From Parvularculaceae bacterium (GTDB lineage: Bacteria; Pseudomonadota; Alphaproteobacteria; Caulobacterales; Parvularculaceae): a stretch of 6,441 bases of DNA. The notes under the pieces are model-generated. The model searched no databases and was not told where the DNA came from. It worked only from the letters and a program-made list of their open reading frames with translations. Shown in pieces: positions 1 to 6,441 of the stretch; within the stretch, counting starts at the first letter, position 1; every line of letters starts with the position of its first letter. The DNA lies in the NCBI GenBank assembly GCA_013389125.1, contig JACADX010000009.1, positions 1 through 6,441 of the forward strand, written 5' to 3'. The position numbers were made by a program, and so were the translations under genes.

Positions 1-203
1 ACGTCGCCTTCCGCCGCCTTGAGCGGCACTTTGAGATCCGAAAAGTCGACGCCCCCAAGGAGGAGCCCGACAGGCGGCATGATGACGTCGTCCACAAGCG
101 ACTTCACGATCGTGCCGAACGCGCCGCCGATGATGATGCCGACCGCCATGTCGAGCACATTGCCCTTGACCGCGAACTCCTGAAACTCCTTGAGAATGCC
201 CAT
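1..203 (-). CDS. mscL: Large-conductance mechanosensitive channel MscL (partial; N-terminal 67 residues)
   Basis: This is the N-terminal half of MscL, the inner-membrane homopentameric channel that opens under membrane tension and releases solutes during hypo-osmotic shock. The visible protein starts MGILKEFQEFAVKGNVLDMA, the amphipathic N-terminal helix leading into TM1. It continues through the glycine-rich TM1 segment (GIIIGGAFGTIV, residues 22-33) and the VMPP-type turn (IMPPVGLLLGG, residues 41-51) into the start of the periplasmic loop. It is colinear without gaps with E. coli MscL as I remember it; the pore-constriction positions equivalent to Leu19 and Val23 are Met19 and Ile23 here. 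The ATG (complement of 201-203) follows GAGAGG at a 7-nt spacing, which supports this start. TM2 and the C-terminal bundle lie beyond the left window edge. The gene is codirectional with the IalB-family gene upstream (162-bp gap), so cotranscription is possible but unproven. Confidence 0.95.
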   Translation of the reverse strand, partial: MGILKEFQEFAVKGNVLDMAVGIIIGGAFGTIVKSLVDDVIMPPVGLLLGGVDFSDLKVPLKAAEGD

Positions 204-224
204 AGCCAATCCTCTCAAAAGCGC

Positions 225-244
225 GGCAAGGCGCGGCGCTTGCC
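225..244 (-). other. Hairpin in the ialB-mscL spacer
   Basis: On the minus strand GGCAAG and CTTGCC form a perfect 6-bp stem around an 8-nt GC-only loop, followed by GCGCTTTT just before the mscL ribosome binding site. It could be a weak terminator for the upstream IalB gene or a leader hairpin of mscL. An alternative stem of AAGCGC (219-224) with GCGCTT (236-241) competes with it, so no single structure is certain. The rest of the spacer (204-365) shows no gene. Confidence 0.25.
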
Positions 245-365
245 CTCTGAACAGGAGGACGCTAGCGGGATTTGCAGCGGCTGCAACTCAAATGCGTATA
301 CGGCGCGTCGCCCGCACGTTTCGATTGCAAAAGGAGCCTTGCTCGCAGACCTAGCGGTTCGAGCG

Positions 366-869
366 CTATTTGCAGGCCTGCGCCGCCCGATCAAGCGCCG
401 CCGAAATTCCCGACAGCGAGACGACATAGCTCGTCGCGGTGCCGCGGCTCGACGTCGCGCTGATCTTCATGTCGGCGCCCCGCCGCATCGCGGCGATGAG
501 GCTTTGTTCGGCGGAAGCGCTTTCGATGAACGCTTCGTTGTCCGAGACGTACATGTCCCACTTTTCGGAACCTATCCGAATCGTCGGCGCAGGCGCTTCC
601 TGAAGATTGTAACCGACCCTAAGGCTCGGCTGGTTGGTCGCGGCGCCGGACTTCCACGTTGCGACGAGGAAGAAGATGTCTCCATGATTGACCGTCTTCG
701 GCGACTTGTCCGACGCCTCGGCCGCCGCAAAGCAGATCCGGTCGGTTCCGGTCTCATGGACGAAGACGCTCCAGTCCTTGAAGATCGCGAGCGGCGTCGG
801 CTCGGCGCCGGCAGGCGCTGTCGCAAGCGCCGCGATCGCGGCAAGACCGGACACAATGCGAATCCTCAT
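366..869 (-). CDS. Secreted IalB-family (invasion-associated locus B) protein, 167 aa
   Basis: The product resembles the IalB family (Pfam PF06776), small periplasmic proteins common in Alphaproteobacteria and named after a Bartonella protein linked to erythrocyte invasion. In free-living relatives the role is not established, so no virulence function should be read from the name. I chose the ATG at 867-869, not the longer ORF opening at 938. It begins a clear Sec signal peptide (MRIRIVSGLAAIAALATAPA, cleavage probably after Ala22) and has GGGAG about 8 nt upstream. The mature part opens with the typical FKDWSVF segment (Phe30-Phe36). The only two cysteines, Cys46 and Cys166 (penultimate residue), probably form a disulfide. 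The 167-residue length fits the family. It is transcribed divergently from acnA and upstream of mscL. The export call is strong; the family assignment is from recalled sequence character and is less certain. Confidence 0.78.
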   Translation of the reverse strand: MRIRIVSGLAAIAALATAPAGAEPTPLAIFKDWSVFVHETGTDRICFAAAEASDKSPKTVNHGDIFFLVATWKSGAATNQPSLRVGYNLQEAPAPTIRIGSEKWDMYVSDNEAFIESASAEQSLIAAMRRGADMKISATSSRGTATSYVVSLSGISAALDRAAQACK

Positions 870-941
870 TCTGAAAACTCCCGACCTCTCCTGGCGTCGC
901 GCCCGACCATACAGCGCTTCGCGGACATAAAAAGACATGCC

Positions 942-958
942 GGGCGCGAATTGCGCCC
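942..958. repeat. Inverted repeat in the divergent ialB/acnA spacer
   Basis: GGGCGC and GCGCCC flank the 5-nt GAATT, giving a 6-bp perfect dyad with a possible extra G-T pair. It sits near the middle of the 149-bp spacer between the two divergent starts, so it is placed where a shared operator would lie. In GC-rich DNA such a short dyad can arise by chance. No recognised regulator motif matches it. Confidence 0.3.
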
Positions 959-979
959 CACACCCTCATACGTCATAAG
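951..979 (+). promoter_or_regulatory. Candidate sigma70-type promoter of acnA
   Basis: TTGCGC (951-956) is followed after 17 nt by CATAAG (974-979), which matches three and four of the six consensus positions. It lies 40 nt upstream of the GTG start, giving a short leader of about 30-35 nt. The -35 box overlaps the inverted repeat at 942-958, so a protein bound there would block it. This is a pattern match only and other placements are possible. Confidence 0.3.
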
Positions 980-1018
980 AGCGCCGATTCTTGAGGAATT
1001 TGCGAACGGAGGCAATCA

Positions 1019-3697
<2,679 letters not shown>

Positions 3698-3744
3698 CCG
3701 GAAAGACCTGGCGGGGTTCTTCGCGATCCGGAGACAGTTCGAAC

Positions 3745-3761
3745 CGCGCAGCGGATGCGCG
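3745..3761 (+). terminator. Weak hairpin downstream of acnA
   Basis: CGCGCA and TGCGCG form a 6-bp stem around GCGGA, 48 nt after the acnA stop. No T-run follows (the next bases are CTCGACAAT), so it does not qualify as a normal intrinsic terminator. It may still act as a 3' end-protecting hairpin, or acnA may end by Rho-dependent termination. Low confidence. Confidence 0.15.
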
Positions 3762-3909
3762 CTCGACAATAGCAGCGCAATTCCCTTGCCAAGCCAAATC
3801 CGCCGCGCTTTGCCGTTTGGCGCGCCCATCGCGTGCAAGGGCGTCAGAAAGATTCCCCGGCCGGTTGAAGAACGAGCGATAAAATTGCGGCGGCGCGCGA
3901 CGCTGCGCG

Positions 3910-3938
3910 ATATTTATTCAAAATTTATTTATTTTGTT
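3910..3938 (+). promoter_or_regulatory. AT-rich tract, probable promoter region of the S8 protease gene
   Basis: Twenty-nine bases contain only one C and one G, inside otherwise very GC-rich DNA, about 75-100 bp upstream of the protease start. The repeated ATTTATT element suggests a promoter or UP-like region, or a binding patch for an AT-seeking protein. One promoter reading is TTGCGG (3885-3890) with GATATT (3909-3914) at 18 nt. Another is TTGTTG (3934-3939) with GATAGC (3957-3962) at 17 nt. Both are poor matches, so the exact promoter is not fixed. Confidence 0.4.
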
Positions 3939-3944
3939 GCCGGT

Positions 3945-3958
3945 TCACGGCGCCGTGA
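3945..3958. promoter_or_regulatory. 14-bp perfect palindrome, candidate operator
   Basis: TCACGGCGCCGTGA reads identically on both strands. It lies 51 bp upstream of the GTG of the protease gene and just after the AT tract. In the downstream promoter reading it would sit between the -35 and -10 boxes, the classic place for a repressor site. No regulator is encoded nearby and I do not recognise the motif. Confidence 0.4.
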
Positions 3959-3961
3959 TAG

Positions 3962-4009
3962 CGTTTCCCTCCGCCTACCAATCAACACAATCCAACTGGA
4001 GGGAAAACG
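3962..4009 (+). promoter_or_regulatory. Inverted repeat able to hide the Shine-Dalgarno of the protease gene
   Basis: TTTCCCTCC (3964-3972) is exactly complementary to GGAGGGAAA (3998-4006), which contains the ribosome binding site GGAGGG. Allowing one bulged A (4007) adds two more pairs (3962-3963 with 4008-4009), ending the stem directly at the GTG start codon at 4010. The 25-nt loop (3973-3997) is A/C-rich and has a single G. If the transcript starts upstream of 3962, this would occlude translation initiation. If the downstream promoter reading is right, the left arm is only partly transcribed and no such hairpin forms. Confidence 0.45.
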
Positions 4010-5377
4010 GTGAAAAGGCTCAAACTTGCAGCGCTTGCTGCGGCGTCGACTGTCGCCCTGATGTCGCCGGCGATGGCCGCGAAATACATCTTGCAGGCCG
4101 GAACCGCGGGGTTCCCGGCCGACCTTGACGCGCAGGTGACGCGCGCCGGCGGCGTTCTTGAAAAGACGTTCCCCTTCGGCGTCGCGATCGTCAGCGCCAG
4201 CAAGGCGTTCAAGATCAAGGGCGTGTCGGTCGCGCTCGACATCGGATACGACATCCAGCAGGAGCGGATCGTAACGTCGGACGAACTCAGCGAATTCGTC
4301 GGACCGCCGAATAGCGGCGACAATGACCGCTTCTTCAATCTCCAATACGGCCACAACTATGTCGGCGCCGTTGAGTCTTGGAACAAAGGTTTTCGCGGGG
4401 CTGGCGTCCGTGTCGCCGTTCTCGACACTGGCTTCGACCTCGATCACGTGGACCTCGAAGCAAACATAGACTTCGCCTCCAGCGCCGACATGACCGGCGA
4501 GGGACTTTCGTTCGGCGTGCCGGGCTTCAGCCACGGGACGCATGTCGCCGGCACCATTGCGGCCAGGGACAACGGCATCGGCACGATCGGCGTCGCGCCG
4601 GAAGCGACCCTCGTACTCGTGAAGGTCTTGTCCGACGCCGGCTCAGGCACCTTCGAAGACATCATTGACGGCATCTATCACGCCGCCAACCAGAATGTTC
4701 AGGTGATGAACATGAGCCTCGGCACAGTCATTCCGCGCGCGAGCAGCGCGCCGGGCAATCTTCCGGGCGATTCTGCGCTGATTTCGGCGCTCGCGAACGC
4801 CGTCAAAGCCGCGATGGCCTATGCGACGGCGCAAGGCGTCACGGTCGTCGTTTCCGCCGGCAACCCCGGCGCCGCTCTTGACGGCGACGGCAGCAATGTC
4901 CGCTTCCAGACCGGCCTCGGCCACAATCTCGGCATCGCTGCGACAACCGCCGTCGGCTACTATGCCGGCGGATCCTCGTTTCCAAATTCCGGCCAAACTC
5001 TCGTTCCGGCGAGCTACACCAATTACGGCACGTCGATGGTCGATTTCGCCGCGCCGGGCGGTGATGCGCTTTATCCAGGCAATGAACTTTGCGTCGTTCC
5101 CGCAGGGGCCGGGACAGTCACGCAGTTCTGCTGGGTGCTTGACCTGATCTTGAGCACGAGCAGCAACTTGAACCCGGCGGTCGCGAGCTATGCATGGGCC
5201 GGCGGCACCTCGATGGCCTCGCCGCATGCGGCGGGCGTAGCGGCGCTCATCATTTCCGAGACCGGAAATTCCGATCCCGAATTCGTCGCCGCGGAAATGC
5301 GAAAGCGCGCGGTCGACGGTGGAAAGGCCGGCCGCGACGACTTCTTCGGCCACGGCCAGGCGAACACCGGAAACTAA
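4010..5377 (+). CDS. Secreted subtilisin-like serine protease (peptidase family S8), 455 aa
   Basis: The product is an exported subtilase that should hydrolyse peptide bonds in proteins outside the cytoplasm. The N-terminus is a Sec signal peptide (MKRLKLAALAAASTVALMSP, cleavage probably after AMA at residue 23). Residues 24 to about 100 resemble an I9-like propeptide (YILQAG, then AGGVLEKTFPFGVAIV), the intramolecular chaperone and inhibitor of this family. The catalytic domain follows, with the full triad: Asp139 in VAVLDTGFD, His175 in SHGTHVAGTIAA and Ser401 in GGTSMASPHAAG. The oxyanion-hole residue is Asn285 in VVVSAGNPG. Cys361 and Cys374 could form a small disulfide loop. The protein ends with the domain (FGHGQANTGN); there is no added C-terminal secretion, PPC or autotransporter domain. 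The GTG start at 4010 is fixed by GGAGGG 6 nt upstream and by the signal peptide. Its substrate and the specific subfamily cannot be told. Confidence 0.95.
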   Translation: MKRLKLAALAAASTVALMSPAMAAKYILQAGTAGFPADLDAQVTRAGGVLEKTFPFGVAIVSASKAFKIKGVSVALDIGYDIQQERIVTSDELSEFVGPPNSGDNDRFFNLQYGHNYVGAVESWNKGFRGAGVRVAVLDTGFDLDHVDLEANIDFASSADMTGEGLSFGVPGFSHGTHVAGTIAARDNGIGTIGVAPEATLVLVKVLSDAGSGTFEDIIDGIYHAANQNVQVMNMSLGTVIPRASSAPGNLPGDSALISALANAVKAAMAYATAQGVTVVVSAGNPGAALDGDGSNVRFQTGLGHNLGIAATTAVGYYAGGSSFPNSGQTLVPASYTNYGTSMVDFAAPGGDALYPGNELCVVPAGAGTVTQFCWVLDLILSTSSNLNPAVASYAWAGGTSMASPHAAGVAALIISETGNSDPEFVAAEMRKRAVDGGKAGRDDFFGHGQANTGN

Positions 5378-5398
5378 CCCTTATACGGATCAAATCGG

Positions 5399-5424
5399 AG
5401 CGGGCCCCTTGAGGGGCCCGTTTT
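5399..5424 (+). terminator. Intrinsic terminator of the S8 protease gene
   Basis: CGGGCCCC (5401-5408) and GGGGCCCG (5413-5420) form a perfect 8-bp GC stem around the tetraloop TTGA. A G-T and an A-T pair can extend it, and TTTTCTTGTCTT follows. It starts 22 nt after the protease stop codon. This is a strong Rho-independent terminator and implies the downstream gene has its own promoter. Confidence 0.93.
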
Positions 5425-5438
5425 CTTGTCTTCACGTA

Positions 5439-5451
5439 CAACCGACGGTTG
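5439..5451. repeat. Short inverted repeat CAACC/GGTTG
   Basis: CAACC and GGTTG flank GAC, a 5-bp dyad 13 nt upstream of the larger dyad at 5464-5488. Its right half (CGGTTGCTGG, 5446-5455) resembles CCGTTGCAGG at 5462-5471, with the two copies offset by 16 bp. This may reflect repeated half-sites for one regulator, but the elements are short. Confidence 0.25.
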
Positions 5452-5463
5452 CTGGATATCGCC

Positions 5464-5488
5464 GTTGCAGGCGCTAGCTTCCTGCAAC
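5464..5488. repeat. 8-bp perfect inverted repeat upstream of the barrel gene
   Basis: GTTGCAGG and CCTGCAAC flank a 9-nt spacer (CGCTAGCTT). It lies 72 bp upstream of the preferred ATG at 5561 and after the protease terminator, so it falls where the promoter or leader of the barrel gene should be. No T-run follows, so it is not a second terminator. It may be an operator or a leader hairpin. Confidence 0.45.
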
Positions 5489-5560
5489 TGCTGATCGCGA
5501 GACGGGTTGGGCGCCGCCTCGTCGTTTGGCCGATTTGCGGCTTGCGGCGACTGGGGACAG

Positions 5561-6334
5561 ATGCGGGCGCGCCTTTCGATCGTTCGTGCGTTGGCGGCGC
5601 TCGCCGCCGTTTTCGGCTGCGCCGACGCGAGCCCATGGAACCGCGCTGACGGCGATGTCTTCGTCGCAAGCCGCTTCGACTACTTCTGGTCGACGACCGG
5701 CGTCAGCCGTTACGAGCGCTACGGTTCGGACGCCTATCTCGAGTTCGGGCTGACGCCGAACTGGATGCTGTCGGGCAAGGTCTACTACGGGACCGCGATT
5801 TCCGATTCCGGTCTTGGCCGCTTTTCAAGGACGCGGTTCGGAGAGTCGGAACTCTCGTTGCAAAGACAGCTGCAGCGCGGAGCCCATTCCGCGACCGCCG
5901 TCAGCATAGCGGGCGCATGGTCGGAGAGGCTTGCTGACGGACTTCGCACGCCGTTCGTCGAACCTGATGTCGATCTCGAACTGCGCGCGCTGCACGGACG
6001 CGATCTCATCCTCGATCCGCTCAAGGTCTTCCTGGTCGGCGAGACGGCGTATCGGCGCCGCTTCGGCGCGGCCGCCGATCAGCTGCGCGCCGATGCGCTC
6101 ATCGGCCTCGAACCGTCTTCGCGGTGGCTCTTCATGGCGGAGGCGCGATCGCAAATCTCGCTCGGCAATGAAGGGCGCGGCGGAGACGACTATTCAGTTG
6201 TCAAAGGGCGCGCATCGATCGTCTGGCGCCGATGGAATCGCTGGTCGCTCATCGTCGGCGGCGAAAAGGAGTTCGCTGCGCGCGCCATCACGCCCGGAAC
6301 CGCCGTGTTTATCGGCGCGTGGTCCGAATTTTAG
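5561..6334 (+). CDS. Exported protein, probable outer-membrane beta-barrel, 257 aa, family not recognised
   Basis: I do not recognise the family. The open frame extends upstream to a TTG at 5507, but the ATG at 5561 is preferred because it directly begins a signal peptide (MRARLSIVRALAALAAVFGC, then ADA|SP with cleavage probably after Ala23) and has GGGGA close upstream. Cys20 is preceded by VFG, a poor lipobox, so a lipoprotein is less likely. The mature part has repeated stretches of alternating hydrophobic and polar residues rich in Tyr, Trp and Phe (VFVASRFDYFW, AYLEFGL, LSGKVYYG, WSLIVGG). It has no hydrophobic transmembrane helix and ends in a C-terminal phenylalanine (FIGAWSEF), the usual signal for outer-membrane barrel assembly. 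About ten or more strands fit the length. The preceding terminator separates it from the protease, so a functional link is only by position. No cysteine lies in the mature chain. Confidence 0.7.
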   Translation: MRARLSIVRALAALAAVFGCADASPWNRADGDVFVASRFDYFWSTTGVSRYERYGSDAYLEFGLTPNWMLSGKVYYGTAISDSGLGRFSRTRFGESELSLQRQLQRGAHSATAVSIAGAWSERLADGLRTPFVEPDVDLELRALHGRDLILDPLKVFLVGETAYRRRFGAAADQLRADALIGLEPSSRWLFMAEARSQISLGNEGRGGDDYSVVKGRASIVWRRWNRWSLIVGGEKEFAARAITPGTAVFIGAWSEF

Positions 6335-6344
6335 GCGCGCCGCA

Positions 6345-6441
6345 ATGCAGGAAGATGTTTCGGTTCCCGAATATTCTCTCCAGAGTTTTCTCCGACTTCG
6401 CAAATATTTGCGCGACGGCCGCGCGCCGTGGGTTCTCGAGG
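6345..6441 (+). CDS. Possible N-terminus of a further gene (partial, unrecognised)
   Basis: From the ATG at 6345 the frame stays open to the window edge for 32 codons, beginning MQEDVSVPEYSLQSFLRLRK and continuing with YLRDGRAPWVLE. It starts 10 nt after the barrel stop, a spacing typical of an operon, but the upstream sequence shows no good Shine-Dalgarno. A second ATG at 6355 opens another frame that also stays open (MFRFPNILSRVF), with AGGA too close to it. Thirty codons in GC-rich DNA are weak evidence, so this is tentative and no function is proposed. Confidence 0.3.
   Translation, partial: MQEDVSVPEYSLQSFLRLRKYLRDGRAPWVLE
6399..6412. repeat. 14-bp perfect palindrome CGCAAATATTTGCG
   Basis: CGCAAATATTTGCG is self-complementary over 14 bp with an AT-rich core. 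It lies 65 bp after the barrel stop, within the tentative reading frame at the window edge. If that frame is not a gene, this could be an operator for whatever lies further right. Function unknown. Confidence 0.35.

Larger units (their letters stand above)
3698..4009. other. Non-coding region between acnA and the S8 protease gene
   Basis: This 312-bp stretch holds no convincing gene. The one long open frame crossing it (3684-4013) overlaps the acnA stop and the protease start, has no ribosome binding site and encodes an arginine-rich, featureless product. The first 200 bp are GC-rich with only weak hairpins (such as 3745-3761 and the GCCAAA/TTTGGC pair at 3793-3821). The last 100 bp are clearly structured, with an AT tract, a perfect palindrome and a Shine-Dalgarno-pairing repeat, each listed separately. 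Confidence 0.7.

Noticed and set aside
870..938. Longer start for the IalB-family protein (23 extra N-terminal residues)
   Set aside because: The extension would bury the signal peptide; the ATG at 867-869 has a suitable ribosome binding site and puts the signal peptide at the N-terminus.
4643..5353. 236-codon minus-strand open frame inside the protease gene
   Set aside because: It is antisense to the catalytic domain with intact triad motifs, and its product is arginine- and alanine-rich without recognisable features.
5507..5560. TTG start giving an 18-residue longer barrel protein
   Set aside because: The extra residues do not fit a signal peptide, while the ATG at 5561 directly precedes one. 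The ribosome binding site of the ATG is close, so this is a preference and not proof.

Overview
This GC-rich window looks chromosomal and comes from an alphaproteobacterium, most likely Hyphomicrobiales (Rhizobiales). The grounds are the long AcnA-type aconitase, an IalB-family periplasmic protein encoded beside it, strong GGAGG-type ribosome binding sites, and GTG starts on two of the main genes. A family or genus cannot be fixed from this sequence alone. I see no tRNA, rRNA, CRISPR array, transposase, integrase or plasmid/phage marker.

Layout. The left end carries two minus-strand genes. The first is the N-terminal part of mscL (mechanosensitive channel), cut by the window edge. Upstream of it is a 167-residue secreted IalB-family protein. 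A 149-bp divergent spacer with an inverted repeat separates the IalB gene from acnA on the plus strand, which is complete at 892 residues with all catalytic and iron-sulfur ligands. A 312-bp non-coding region follows. Its last 100 bp hold an AT-only-like tract, a 14-bp perfect palindrome and an inverted repeat that would pair with the Shine-Dalgarno sequence of the next gene. That gene is a complete secreted subtilisin-like (S8) serine protease of 455 residues, closed by a textbook intrinsic terminator. After a 183-bp spacer with an 8-bp perfect inverted repeat comes a roughly 257-residue exported protein that looks like an outer-membrane beta-barrel of no family I can name. The last 97 bases may hold the start of another reading frame.

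How the genes work together. They do not form one pathway. MscL (osmotic safety valve), the IalB-type protein, the S8 protease and the barrel protein are all envelope or secreted proteins, while aconitase is the cytoplasmic TCA enzyme. The terminator after the protease separates it transcriptionally from the barrel gene. I found no convincing new multi-gene system. The most interesting local signal is the regulatory architecture in front of the protease gene.
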